Shown: positions 48,041 to 56,996 of the stretch, piece by piece | Layout of the letters: every line of letters begins with the position of its first letter | Position numbering within the stretch: the first letter of the stretch is position 1 | From: CATQHQ01 sp965243805 | GTDB lineage: Bacteria > Gemmatimonadota > Gemmatimonadetes > Longimicrobiales > Gaopeijiaceae | Assembly: GCA_965243805.1 (NCBI GenBank) | Contig: OZ251577.1 | Location: 3,162,001-3,226,000, forward strand | Length of the DNA stretch: 64,000 bases | Direction of reading: 5' to 3' | Notes under the pieces: generated by a model | Told to the model about the DNA's origin: nothing | What the model saw: the letters and a program-made list of their open reading frames with translations, nothing else | Databases searched by the model: none | Made by a program: the position numbers and the translations under genes

Positions 48041-49039
48041 ATGGAGACTCTCCGCCGCCCGGCCCGCACAACTCGCCCGGCCCGCACAACTCGCACAGCC
48101 CGCCCGGCCCGCACGGCCCTAGCCCTGGCGCCCGTCGCCGTCCTCTCGACCGCGATCTCGGCCGCCATCGCACCTGCCATCTCGGTCGCCATCGCGCTCG
48201 CCGCCGCACCCACCCCCACCTCCGCCCAGCAGGTCGGCCCCGAGAACGGCAGCCTGATTGTTGCCGGAGGCGCACTGCGCGACCCCGCCGTCTTCGCGCG
48301 CTTCGTGGAGCTGGCCGGCGGACCCTCGGCCCCCATCGTGGTCATCCCCACGGCCGGCGGCGGCGACGACTACGACCAGTTCTTCTCGGGGCGGCGGCCA
48401 TTCGAGAACGCGGGCGCACGGGAGGTGACGGTCCTCCACACCTACGATCCCCAGGTCGCCGACACCGACGCCTTCGCCGAACCCCTGCGCCGAGCCCGGG
48501 GCGTCTGGTTCACCGGGGGACGCCAGTGGCGCTTGGCCGACTCGTACCTGAACACGAAGGTCCACGACGCCTTGTGGGACGTGCTGGCGCGCGGCGGCGT
48601 CATCGGCGGCTCGTCGGCAGGGGCGTCGATTCAGGGTTCGTACTTGGTCCGGGGCGACACGCGCACCAACACCATCATGATGGGCGACCACGAGGTCGGC
48701 CTGGGCTTCCTCAAGGGCGTCGCCATCGACCAGCACCTGTTGCGTCGCAACCGTCACTTCGACCTGATCGAGGTGATCCGCGCCAAGCCCGAACTGCTGG
48801 GGATCGGCCTGGACGAGAACACCGCCATCGTCGTGCGGGGCGACCGCTTCGAGGTTGTGGGCCAGTCGTACGCCGTCATCTACGACGCCCACGCGACGCT
48901 GGACACCGGCGGACTCTTCTACTTTCTGGCTCCCGGCGACCTCTACGACATGGCGGCGCGGCAAGCGTACCGCCCCACCCGCGACCAGGAGGAGCTGGGA
49001 AGGATCACCGGCACGCCCTGGCCCCCGCCGGGCAACTAG
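48041..49039 (+). CDS. Secreted cyanophycinase-like serine peptidase (family S51)
   Basis: S51 enzymes use a Ser nucleophile to cleave cyanophycin-type Asp-Arg polymers or isoaspartyl-type peptides. The nucleophile elbow GGSSAGASIQG and the later DQHLLRR histidine region are present, and VIPTAGGGDDYDQF and GVWFTGGRQWRL match the fold. The 332-aa protein has a long Arg/Thr then Ala-rich N-terminus ending SAQQVG, consistent with a cleaved signal peptide and export. The first ~25 residues are a tandem PARTTR/PARTA repeat encoded by repeated GGCCCGCACAACTCG-like DNA, so the start may be further in. No cyanophycin synthetase is in view, so the substrate is uncertain. Confidence 0.85.
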   Translation: METLRRPARTTRPARTTRTARPARTALALAPVAVLSTAISAAIAPAISVAIALAAAPTPTSAQQVGPENGSLIVAGGALRDPAVFARFVELAGGPSAPIVVIPTAGGGDDYDQFFSGRRPFENAGAREVTVLHTYDPQVADTDAFAEPLRRARGVWFTGGRQWRLADSYLNTKVHDALWDVLARGGVIGGSSAGASIQGSYLVRGDTRTNTIMMGDHEVGLGFLKGVAIDQHLLRRNRHFDLIEVIRAKPELLGIGLDENTAIVVRGDRFEVVGQSYAVIYDAHATLDTGGLFYFLAPGDLYDMAARQAYRPTRDQEELGRITGTPWPPPGN

Positions 49040-49044
49040 TCGCC

Positions 49045-50994
49045 ATGCCCGACGACGCCGTCATGCCCGACAACGACGCCCCCTCCATCCGAGCGGTCCT
49101 CCCCGACGGCCGCGCCATCGAACTCCCCCCCGGCGCCGCCTCCGCCGACCTGGCCGCCCAGATCGGCCCCGGCCTCGCTCGCGCAGCGCTGGCCGCCGTC
49201 GTGAACGGCGAAGTCGTGGACCTGAACCGCCCCATCCCCGACGGCGCCCAAGTCCGCCTCCTCACCGACCGGGACCCGGAAGCGTTGCCCGTCCTCCGCC
49301 ACTCGGCCGCCCACGTCCTGGCCACCGCAGTGCGCGAGATCGTCCCCACTGCCGGGATCGGCTTCGGCCCCGCCATCGACGACGGATTCTACTACGACTT
49401 CGACGTGCCCCAGCCCTTCACGCCGGAGCAGGTGGACGCTATCGAGGAGCGCATGGCCGCCGTCGTCGCCGCCGATCATCCCTTCGAGCGGCAGGTCGTC
49501 GCCAAGGAAGAGGCCCGGGAGCTCTTCGCCGACGACCCCCTCAAGCTGGAGCGCCTGGAGGAGCTAGCCGACGACGAGACGATCACCGTCTACCGCGACG
49601 GCCCCTTCCTGGACCTGTGCCGGGGTCCCCATGTGCCCAGCACGGGTCGCCTGAAGCACTTCAAGCTGCTGAGCGTGGCCGGCGCCTACTGGCGGGGCGA
49701 CGAGAAGCGGCAGATGCTCCAGCGCATCTACGGCACCGCCTTCTTCCGCAAGAGCGACCTGAAATCCCACCTCCACCGGCTGGAGGAGGCCAAGCGCCGC
49801 GACCACCGGGTGCTGGGCAAGCAGCTGGACCTCTACTCGATCCAGGACGAAGTCGGCCCTGGGTTCGTCCTCTGGCACCCGCACGGGGGACGGGTTCGCC
49901 ACGTGGTGGAGGAGTTCCTGAAGAAGACGCTGATCGACCACGGCTACGAGATCGTCTTCACGCCCCACGTGGCCAGCGAGGAGCTCTACAAGCTGTCGGG
50001 CCACCTGGAGGTCTTCTCGGACGACATGTTCCCGGCGATGGACGACGACGGGACGCGCTTCCGCATGAAGCCCATGAACTGCCCCCACCACTTCATGATC
50101 TACCGCTCCGGCGTCCGCTCTCACCGCGACCTGCCCCTGCGCTACGCCGAGCTGGGGACCTGCTACCGCTACGAGCGATCCGGCGCCCTGCACGGCATGT
50201 TGCGCGTGCGCGCCTTCACCCAGGACGACGCCCACATCTTCATCCGCGAGGACCAGATCGAGGAGGAGTACGCCCGCCTTCTGGACCTGGAGCACTACCT
50301 GCTGGGCGTTTTCGGCTACGAGTACCGCACCGCGCTCTCCACCCGACCCGAAAAGGCGATCGGCGACCCGGCGGTCTACGACGCGGCCTCGGAGCGGCTG
50401 GCCCGAGTCCTTCGCGACCGGGGGCTCGACTACGAGCTGGACGAGGGCGGCGGCGCCTTCTACGGCCCCAAGGTGGACATCCTGGTCACCGACGCGCTGG
50501 GGCGGGAGTGGCAGGGCGGCACCTTCCAGCTGGACTTCCTCATGCCGGAGCGCTTCGGCCTGGAGTACGTGGGCACGGACAACCGCCGCCACAACGCCGT
50601 CGTGATCCACCGCACTCTGCTGGGCTCGATGGAGCGCTTCGTGGGCGGCTTGGTCGAGCACTACGGGGGCGCGTTCCCCCTCTGGCTGGCGCCCAGGCAA
50701 GTGGTGGTCCTTCCCGTCTCCCAGCAGTGGACGGCCTCCGCCCAGGAGCTCGCGGCCCAGCTGACGCGGGACGGCCTGCGCGCCGAGGTGGACGAGCGGG
50801 ACACGCTGGGCTACCGCATCCGCGCCGCCGAAACCCAGAAGGTGCCGTACATGGCAATCGTCGGAGAGCGGGAAGCGGAGGCGGGCACGGTGGCGGTCCG
50901 CAAGCGCGGCGCCAAGAAGAAGCAGGTGACGATGAGCCGGGACGCCTTCGCGCAGCGGCTCCGGGACGAGGTGTCCAGCCGGGCGCTGGGGTAG
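49045..50994 (+). CDS. thrS: Threonine--tRNA ligase
   Basis: ThrRS charges tRNA-Thr. The 649-aa class II synthetase has the N-terminal TGS domain (residues ~13-75, LPDGRAIELPPGA), the editing domain with HSAAHVLATAV and DGFYYDFD, zinc ligands including the Cys in KPMNCPHHFMIY, motif 2 in CYRYERSGALHGMLRVR, motif 3 (VVIHRTLLGSMERFVGGLVEHY) and the anticodon-binding domain at the end. I start it at ATG 49045; the frame is open far upstream but overlaps the peptidase. In many bacteria thrS leads directly into infC-rpmI-rplT; here 3.7 kb of accessory genes intervene. Confidence 0.98.
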   Translation: MPDDAVMPDNDAPSIRAVLPDGRAIELPPGAASADLAAQIGPGLARAALAAVVNGEVVDLNRPIPDGAQVRLLTDRDPEALPVLRHSAAHVLATAVREIVPTAGIGFGPAIDDGFYYDFDVPQPFTPEQVDAIEERMAAVVAADHPFERQVVAKEEARELFADDPLKLERLEELADDETITVYRDGPFLDLCRGPHVPSTGRLKHFKLLSVAGAYWRGDEKRQMLQRIYGTAFFRKSDLKSHLHRLEEAKRRDHRVLGKQLDLYSIQDEVGPGFVLWHPHGGRVRHVVEEFLKKTLIDHGYEIVFTPHVASEELYKLSGHLEVFSDDMFPAMDDDGTRFRMKPMNCPHHFMIYRSGVRSHRDLPLRYAELGTCYRYERSGALHGMLRVRAFTQDDAHIFIREDQIEEEYARLLDLEHYLLGVFGYEYRTALSTRPEKAIGDPAVYDAASERLARVLRDRGLDYELDEGGGAFYGPKVDILVTDALGREWQGGTFQLDFLMPERFGLEYVGTDNRRHNAVVIHRTLLGSMERFVGGLVEHYGGAFPLWLAPRQVVVLPVSQQWTASAQELAAQLTRDGLRAEVDERDTLGYRIRAAETQKVPYMAIVGEREAEAGTVAVRKRGAKKKQVTMSRDAFAQRLRDEVSSRALG

Positions 50995-51058
50995 GGGGGA
51001 TGGCGTCCCGGTCCGACCCGGGTTGCGCCCTGCGGGAGCCGGGCTGCCTGAGCGAGGA

Positions 51059-52141
51059 ATGAATCCCGCCCAGGTCCGCACGTTGCTGGCAGCCGTTGCC
51101 CTGGCGCTGCTCGGCACAGGACTGCATGAGGTGCTGTCGGCAACCCCGGTGCAGGGACCACCGAGCCAAGACACGGCGATCAGGACGATCGGGGTCCTTC
51201 ACGGCGACAGGAACCAGGTATTCGGGAGAATCCGCGACATCGAAGCTGACGAGAGCGGAAACGTCCTCGTGCTCGACGACCAGAACTACTCCGTGTCCTG
51301 GTTCGGGCCGGAGGGAACTTTCCGCGGCGCCGTGGGCCGAGAAGGCGGTGGACCCGGTGAGTTCAGTGAGCCGGTGGGCATGGCCCTGGCGCCGGATGAT
51401 CGGGTCTACGTCTTGGATGCCGGGCGTCCCGGAGTCGCGGTCTTCGAGTTGGCCGCAGGCGGCTTGGCCTACATGCGCGACTTCCCGGTTCCCGTCTTTG
51501 GCAGCGACATCTGCTTGTTGGATGGCGAAATCGCGATTCTGGGCCAGGTGCCGTCCGAAGGTCTGGCGGGCCTCACGGTGCACGTCATGTCTCTCAACGG
51601 ACAGGCGGTACGGTCCTTCGGCCCGTTGTTGCGCCCGGAGATCGAAGCCGGAAACGAGCGGTTCGAGAGCTTGCTGGTGTCGTTGGCAAACCGAGGCAGA
51701 ATACACTGCACCGCCGACCTCAAGGTGGTGACCACAAGCGAGCAACTGGGCATTGTGCGCCTCTTCTCGCGAACCGGCGAGCTTCTGCTGCACCATCGTG
51801 TCCCAGGGTTTAGTCCAGTGACTTGGGAAGCAACGCGAGGAGGGGGACTCACCATGAGCGTCGACCGAACCGCTGCCGTGGCCCATACGCTCACGTACGT
51901 CACGGAGTACAGCCCAACGGAGATCATCCTTACCGTTAGCGAATCCCGCGTCTCGTCCCTGTCGCAACACGATTTGTTGACCGCTTGCGTTGATCCTAGG
52001 ACCGGTACCGGAACCGCCCCCAAGACGGCAGACATAACGCTGGCGGCTCGCGTTGGAGGTTACGTCTACGGTTTTGCCAACAACCCGTTTCCTCATGTGT
52101 CGATACGAGACATGTCGGGTCAGCGAGATTGCACCCCATGA
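51059..52141 (+). CDS. Secreted six-bladed beta-propeller protein
   Basis: The 360-aa protein has a short N-terminal hydrophobic segment (TLLAAVALALLGTGL) that looks like a signal peptide or anchor. Repeated ~45-aa blades follow, for example IRDIEADESGNVLVLDD and GREGGGPGEFSEPVGMALAP, with the GGGPGEF motif of NHL/6-bladed propellers. GAGG stands close to the ATG at 51059. No catalytic residue set is apparent; such proteins are usually periplasmic or surface binding proteins of unknown ligand. It overlaps the next propeller gene by ATGA. The two are diverged paralogues and a third lies at 62109-63035. Confidence 0.8.
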   Translation: MNPAQVRTLLAAVALALLGTGLHEVLSATPVQGPPSQDTAIRTIGVLHGDRNQVFGRIRDIEADESGNVLVLDDQNYSVSWFGPEGTFRGAVGREGGGPGEFSEPVGMALAPDDRVYVLDAGRPGVAVFELAAGGLAYMRDFPVPVFGSDICLLDGEIAILGQVPSEGLAGLTVHVMSLNGQAVRSFGPLLRPEIEAGNERFESLLVSLANRGRIHCTADLKVVTTSEQLGIVRLFSRTGELLLHHRVPGFSPVTWEATRGGGLTMSVDRTAAVAHTLTYVTEYSPTEIILTVSESRVSSLSQHDLLTACVDPRTGTGTAPKTADITLAARVGGYVYGFANNPFPHVSIRDMSGQRDCTP

Positions 52142-53281
52142 CTGCCCGCCGGCGAGCACGGTCGCTCTGGTTTCCAGCGATCGCAGTTGCCGTCGCCTTC
52201 GTGGCCAGCGCGGCCTGCTGGTCGCGGGATGCGGACCCCCCGACTCTTCGCAGGCTGGCCCTGGATGCGTCGGGCATAGCCTCCCTGTCGGTCGACACGA
52301 TTGCGGTGCTCAACGACGTGATGGAAGCGCACCGAGTCGAGCTCTTCCGCGTGTCGAGCGGCATCTTTGCGCCCGATGGGGCATCGGTCGTGCTGGCGAA
52401 CGGTGGATGGCAGCAGCTGGTGACCTACCGGCTCGAAGACGACGACGTGACGACCATCGGACGAAGTGGCCGGGGGCCAGGCGAGTTCTTGCGCCCACTT
52501 CTCGTGACCCGTCTTGGTGCGGACTCGCTGGTCGTGTACGACCGGGACCAACAGCACTTCGTGGTGTTCTCCAACGCTGGCGAGTACGCGAGGACGTTTC
52601 GCGTGGATGGGATCGGACTTCGCGGTCGCCAACCGGAGATACTCGTGTCGTCGGGCGGTCGAGGCTTTGTGTCGGCAGTGTCCAGTGGGCTTCCGGCCAG
52701 GCTGCTCAGCCCCGACACGCCGGCCGGCGAACGAGATCGCGACACGCTTGCGGTTGTGCGCTTCGATGCCGTCGGCAACTTGTCCGATATGATCGGCCGC
52801 TTCCCGAACCGCCTCTGGGAACTCCTGCCGGACTCCACCGCCTTCGCCGTGGCCGCCGTGGAGGACAGTTCCCACGCCGTGGCGGCTTCGAACGGTCGGC
52901 TGGTGTTCGTCGGGGATACGCGCTCCGGTGCCGTGTCGGTCGTCTCGGTCGGTGGCGATACCGTCGGCACCTTGGATGTGGGGTCGGCGTCGACCGAAGT
53001 GCTGGGCGTGGAGCCGGAGGACCCCCGTCGGCTCGTTCACCTGCATTCGAGCTCCGACGGGGCGCTGTGGCTGGGACAGAGCCTGCCGCCACGGGAAGGC
53101 ACGATCTACTGGAGGGTCCGTCCCCCAGCGAACACATCCGCCAGCTGGACGGTCGTCGCGCAGATTCGATTCCCGGAACGAAGCCGGATACTGGATTCGG
53201 GTCGGTGATCGGCTCCTCGTGCGGCACGTCGATCCCGTGGGAGCCGAGTCGGTTGTTGTGGTGGAGGTGCGGCCGCACTGA
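52138..53281 (+). CDS. Propeller lipoprotein-like protein, frameshifted near the 3' end
   Basis: From ATG 52138 (overlapping the previous stop) the frame runs to a TGA at 53206-53208, giving 356 aa that end RILDSGR. The shifted frame directly continues with VGDRLLVRHVDPVGAES and VVVVEVRPH, the normal last strand pair of this propeller family, up to a stop at 53281. Removing one G of the GGG run at 53199-53201 joins them into a 380-aa protein. A signal segment (PAIAVAVAFVASAAC) ends in a Cys that could be lipidated, though the lipobox is weak. Blades include GRSGRGPGEFLRPLLVTRLG. A homopolymer read error is as likely as a real mutation. Confidence 0.72.
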
Positions 53282-53443
53282 GGACCGCCACGCCCATCCA
53301 GCCATCCAACCCTCATTCTGCGGCCCCCACCTGTCGGGGACGCGCCCCCGCCCGCCGCACTGGATTTTTTCGCGGACGGGGCCTCCAGCGTTCCCCCCGG
53401 ATGCAGCAACGAACCCCACTCGGGAAAGGAATGGAGGCCGCCC

Positions 53444-54505
53444 ATGTCCGACCAGCCGAAGCAATCCGACCACCAACCGAAGCACGGCGAGAAGGACCGC
53501 GTGTACAAGCAGTTCTACTCGTTCGCAGAAGTCGTCGAGGAAGTCGTCGTCGAGTTCGTCGGCCCGTCCGTCGGCGGCACCTGGATCGACGACCTCGACT
53601 TCGACACCCTCGAACAGATGCCCACCGAGTTCGTCGACGCCGAGAGCGAGACCGTCCGCCTCGTGGACATGGCGTGGAGGGTGCGCTTCCGCAGCCGTCC
53701 GCTGTGGCTCGTCCTCCTCTTCGAGTTCCAGTCGACGGAGGACAAGGGGATGGCGACCCGCGCACTGCTCGAGACGGCGCTGTGCTACCAGAGCCTGACG
53801 GAGGGCCGGGGCGCCGGGGCCGAGGGGGAGGAGAGCGCGGTGCTGTTCGTGGTGGTGAAGAGCTTCGAGGGCCGGTGGAAGGCGGCGTTGAGCAAGGCGT
53901 GCGAGTTGGAGAAGCTCGTGCCGGAGGAGCTGAGGCCGTTCATCTACGGCCAGCGTGTGGTGCTGCTGGACGAGGAGGCGGAGGCGGCGAAGGGAGCGTC
54001 TCTCGACTTGCGGAAGGTGGGGCGCGTGCGAGCGGGCCTGGTGCTGCGCGCCGAGCTGGACCCGGAGCGGATCGCTCAAGCGCTGATGGCGCTGGACGAG
54101 CAGTTGGACACGCCGGAGTTGCGGGCGGCGTGGGTCGCGTGGCTTCGGCTTCAGCTGATAGATTGGGGGGCGCCGGCGGAGATCATCGAACAGTTGGACA
54201 CGCTGAAGGAGGTGGGCAAGGTGTACGGGAACCGTTTCGCGGCACTGGAGAAGCACGCCCTAGCGCGCGGGGAAGCGCGGGGCCAGAAGCTCGGCGAAGC
54301 CCGCGGCGAAGCGCGCGGCAGAGTCCAGGGGTTGCGTCAGGCGTACGTCGACACAGCCAAGTGGAAGTTCGGCGCGGATGCGGCGGAGCGGCTGGCGGAC
54401 GTGCTTGCCGGCGTGACGGACCGCTCACGGCTGGCGCGGCTGGGCCGGCTGGTGGTGGAGTGCGAGACGGGCGACGAGCTGATCGCCAAGGCGGCCAGCG
54501 ACTAA
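53444..54505 (+). CDS. Rpn-family PD-(D/E)XK nuclease / transposase-like protein
   Basis: Rpn proteins are PD-(D/E)XK nucleases that promote recombination and behave like mobile or toxin-like genes. The 353-aa protein shows RVYKQFYSFAEVVEEVVVEF, then the catalytic core: D in RLVDMAWRV and the E-x-Q of LFEFQSTEDKGMATRALLE. A helical region follows. Residues ~270-300 are a repetitive basic linker (RGEARGQKLGEARGEARGR), and the last ~50 residues match the DUF4351-type end (FGADAAERLADVLAGVTD). No inverted repeats or target duplication were seen around it. It sits between a propeller gene and infC, inside what is normally the thrS-infC operon, so it was probably inserted there. The 53282-53443 gap holds only a T6 run. 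Confidence 0.82.
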   Translation: MSDQPKQSDHQPKHGEKDRVYKQFYSFAEVVEEVVVEFVGPSVGGTWIDDLDFDTLEQMPTEFVDAESETVRLVDMAWRVRFRSRPLWLVLLFEFQSTEDKGMATRALLETALCYQSLTEGRGAGAEGEESAVLFVVVKSFEGRWKAALSKACELEKLVPEELRPFIYGQRVVLLDEEAEAAKGASLDLRKVGRVRAGLVLRAELDPERIAQALMALDEQLDTPELRAAWVAWLRLQLIDWGAPAEIIEQLDTLKEVGKVYGNRFAALEKHALARGEARGQKLGEARGEARGRVQGLRQAYVDTAKWKFGADAAERLADVLAGVTDRSRLARLGRLVVECETGDELIAKAASD

Positions 54506-54582
54506 CTTTGCGGGGGTTCCCGGTCTGGCCTCGTGCGCTACCGGAGGCCGGAGCGGCGGCTCAAGGTGCCCATCTCCCTCCC

Positions 54583-54612
54583 TTGACCGCACCGCCTTCC
54601 TGGTGCGATGAT
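54583..54612 (+). promoter_or_regulatory. Possible promoter of the infC operon
   Basis: TTGACC (54583-54588) and GATGAT (54607-54612), 18 bases apart, lie about 100 bases before the infC start. Because accessory genes separate infC from thrS, the operon needs a promoter here. Nothing else was found in 54506-54713. Confidence 0.4.
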
Positions 54613-54713
54613 CAGAGTCTGTACCTGCATTCGTCGCGGCCCGCCGAAGGACCCCGCTTCCGCTCTGCCGATTCCCGCAGGAACGACGTCTCGCAACGCA
54701 AGGAGAGTGCCAG

Positions 54714-55229
54714 ATCGCAGAAAAACGCGTCAGGGTGAACGAGCAGATCAGAATCAGCCCGATCCGACTCATCGCGGAGGAGGGCGGGCAGATCGGAATC
54801 GTTTCCCTGGAGGACGCTCGCACCCGGGCCTCGGAGCTGGGGCTGGACCTAGTGGAAGTCGCCCCCGACTCCCGGCCGCCCGTGGTTCGCATGATGGACT
54901 ACGGCAAGTTCAAGTACAAGGCGGCCCGGGCCGCCCGCGAGGCGAAGAGGAAGCAGCACACCGTCCAGATCAAGGAAGTCAAGTTCCGACCGGGCATCGA
55001 AGACCACGACTACGAGTTCAAGCGTCGCCATGCCCGCCGGTTCCTGACGGAGGGGAACAAGGTCAAGCTCACCATGATGTTCCGAGGCCGGCAGGCGGCC
55101 CACCCAGACCTGGGGCGCGACGTGCTCCTGCGCATGACCAGCGACCTGAGCGACTGCGCCAAGGTCGAGCAGTACCCGAACTTCGAGGGACGCCAGATGT
55201 CGATGGTCCTGGTGCCCCTCAAGAACTAG
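54714..55229 (+). CDS. infC: Translation initiation factor IF-3, probable ATC start
   Basis: IF-3 keeps the 30S subunit free and checks start codons. From GTG 54735 the protein would begin NEQIRISPIRLI, but in-frame codons upstream read I-A-E-K-R-V-R-V-N-E-Q-I, matching the usual IF-3 N-terminus. ATC 54714 has AGGAG (54701-54705) eight bases before it, ideal spacing, whereas GTG 54735 has no properly placed site. infC is known for rare start codons (AUU in E. coli), which let IF-3 repress its own translation, so I choose ATC, giving 171 aa. The linker (KAARAAREAKRKQ), VKFRPGIEDHDYEFK and LTMMFRGRQ are typical. rpmI follows after 34 bases. Confidence 0.93.
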   Translation: MAEKRVRVNEQIRISPIRLIAEEGGQIGIVSLEDARTRASELGLDLVEVAPDSRPPVVRMMDYGKFKYKAARAAREAKRKQHTVQIKEVKFRPGIEDHDYEFKRRHARRFLTEGNKVKLTMMFRGRQAAHPDLGRDVLLRMTSDLSDCAKVEQYPNFEGRQMSMVLVPLKN

Positions 55230-55263
55230 CCGAGAATCAGCGGAGAACCAGCGGAGAGCGACG

Positions 55264-55461
55264 ATGCCGAAGATGAAGACCAACCGGGGCGCGGCGAAGC
55301 GCATCCGGCGCACCGGATCGGGGAAGCTGGCGAGAAGGCGCGCGTACGGCTCCCACATCCTCACCAAGAAGAACAGGAAGCGGAAGCGTCGGCTCCGCAG
55401 CGGCACGCTGGCCTCCAAGGCCGACGTCCGTCGCGTGCGCCGAATGCTGCCGGGCAAGTAA
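55264..55461 (+). CDS. rpmI: 50S ribosomal protein L35
   Basis: This is a 65-aa basic ribosomal protein with the family pattern PKMKTNRGAAKRIRRTGSGK, then SHILTKKNRKRKRRLR and a C-terminal VRRMLPGK. GGAG lies before the ATG. It sits in the classical infC-rpmI-rplT order, co-transcribed with both neighbours. Confidence 0.98.
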   Translation: MPKMKTNRGAAKRIRRTGSGKLARRRAYGSHILTKKNRKRKRRLRSGTLASKADVRRVRRMLPGK

Positions 55462-55474
55462 AGGAGAGAGACCG

Positions 55475-55849
55475 ATGCCGCGCTCCACACGCGCCGCCGC
55501 ACGCAACAAGCGCAAGAAGAAGGTGCTCCGCGCCGCCAAGGGCTACTTCGGCGGGCGCAAGAACCTGTACCGGACGGCCAAGGACGCCGTCGAGAAGGGC
55601 TGGGAGCACGCCTACCGGGACCGGAAGAAGAAGAAGGGGAACTTCCGCCGACTCTGGATCGCCCGGATCAACGCCGCCGCCCGTGAGCACGGGATCTCCT
55701 ACTCCCGCTTCATGAACGGGCTGAGTCGGGCCGGGGTCGAGCTGGACCGAAAGGCGCTGGCCGACTTGGCCGTGCGGAGTCCCGACGCCTTCGCGTCCTT
55801 GGCGAAGCGGGCCAAGGCGGCACTGGCCAAGGCGGCACTGGGCAAGTAG
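55475..55849 (+). CDS. rplT: 50S ribosomal protein L20
   Basis: L20 binds 23S rRNA early in large-subunit assembly and often regulates its own operon. The 124-aa protein has the long basic N-terminal helix (RNKRKKKVLRAAKGYFG), AYRDRKKKKGNFRRLWIARINAA and GISYSRFMNGL. AGGAG precedes the ATG. The last residues AALAKAALGK come from a 15-bp tandem repeat, slightly extending the usual C-terminus. No L20-type leader structure was recognised upstream of infC. Confidence 0.98.
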   Translation: MPRSTRAAARNKRKKKVLRAAKGYFGGRKNLYRTAKDAVEKGWEHAYRDRKKKKGNFRRLWIARINAAAREHGISYSRFMNGLSRAGVELDRKALADLAVRSPDAFASLAKRAKAALAKAALGK

Positions 55850-55866
55850 CGGGCGCACCAGCCGGA

Positions 55867-55922
55867 ACCGCGCCCGACCGCGCTTGCCTTCGGACCGCGC
55901 CCGACCCGCGCTTCGCCTTCCT
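55867..55922 (+). repeat. Short direct duplication between rplT and pheS
   Basis: ACCGCGCCCGACC(C)GCGCTT(C)GCCTTC occurs twice in tandem within the 87-base gap, differing by single-base insertions. It has no coding role and could be a remnant of slippage. Nothing else was found in this gap. Confidence 0.7.
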
Positions 55923-55936
55923 GTCGAGCCGCCTCC

Positions 55937-56935
55937 ATGACCCACGTGTCGCTGGTCGAGGCCCTTCGCGCACTCGAACAAGAGGCCCTCTCCGCAGTGC
56001 AGCAGGCCGGAGACGCCGAGGAGCTGGAGCGGGTGCGGGTGACGTACCTGGGCCGCAAGGAGGGCCGGATCTCGCGCCTCCTGCGCGGCCTGGGAACGTT
56101 GCCGCCAGAGGACCGGCCCGCCGTGGGAGCCGAAGCCAACCGAGTCAAGCGGACGGTGGCGGCAGGCCTGGACGAGCGGTCGGCGGCCCTGGCGTCCGAC
56201 GCTTCCCAAGACGGAGGCCCCGTCGACCTGACCCTTCCGCCCCGAGGGAAGTGGCGGGGGACCGTCCATCCCGTGAGCCAGGCGATTGACGACATCTGGG
56301 CGATCTTCCGCAGCCTGGGGTTCACGCGCGCACGCGGCCCGGAGGTGGACGACGAGTGGCACAACTTCGTAGCCCTGAACACCCCCCTGGACCACCCGGC
56401 AGCCGACGAGCAGGACACCCTCTACTTGGCGCCGGGGCTCCTCCTGCGCAGCCACACGTCTCCGGTGCAGGTCCGCACGATGCTGCGGCACGACCCCCCC
56501 GTGCGGATCGTAGCGCCCGGCATGGTCTACCGTCGGGACAGCTACGACGCCACCCACACGCCGGCGTTCGCCCAGATCGAGGGGCTGGTGGTGGACGAGG
56601 GGGTCACCTTTGTGGACTTCAAGGCCACGCTGGCCGAGTTCGCGCGCCGCTTTTGGGGACCCGGCACGCAGGTGCGCTTCCGCCCGTCCTTCTTCCCCTT
56701 CACGGAGCCGTCGGCAGAGGTGGACGTGAAGCGGCAGGGCTCCGACTGGCTGGAGATCATGGGCGCGGGAATGGTCGATCCGGCCGTGCTGGAGAACGTG
56801 GGATACGACCCGGAGCGGTACACGGGCTGGGCGTTCGGCATGGGACCAGCCCGCGTGGCCATGCTCCGTCACGGCGTGCGCGACCTGCGGCTCTTCTACG
56901 AGAACGACATGCGCTTCCTGGCACAGTTCGCATGA
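55937..56935 (+). CDS. pheS: Phenylalanine--tRNA ligase alpha subunit
   Basis: PheS carries the catalytic site of the alpha2-beta2 PheRS. The 332-aa protein has the N-terminal coiled coil, VTYLGRKEGRIS, the HPVSQAIDDIWAIFRSLGF segment, motif 2 in VYRRDSYDATHTPAFAQIEG, and motif 3 in FGMGPARVAMLRHGVRDLR. Start and length fit the family. pheT follows after 61 bases. Confidence 0.98.
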   Translation: MTHVSLVEALRALEQEALSAVQQAGDAEELERVRVTYLGRKEGRISRLLRGLGTLPPEDRPAVGAEANRVKRTVAAGLDERSAALASDASQDGGPVDLTLPPRGKWRGTVHPVSQAIDDIWAIFRSLGFTRARGPEVDDEWHNFVALNTPLDHPAADEQDTLYLAPGLLLRSHTSPVQVRTMLRHDPPVRIVAPGMVYRRDSYDATHTPAFAQIEGLVVDEGVTFVDFKATLAEFARRFWGPGTQVRFRPSFFPFTEPSAEVDVKRQGSDWLEIMGAGMVDPAVLENVGYDPERYTGWAFGMGPARVAMLRHGVRDLRLFYENDMRFLAQFA

Positions 56936-56996
56936 GAGGGCCGGCCCCGCGAGCCGCACGGCTCCCCGTAGCCGCGCTGCAACGGACGCCGTCGCC

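Noticed and set aside
53282..54713. Insertion-sequence ends around the Rpn gene
   Set aside because: No terminal inverted repeat or target-site duplication could be found by eye; kept as a mobile-type gene only.
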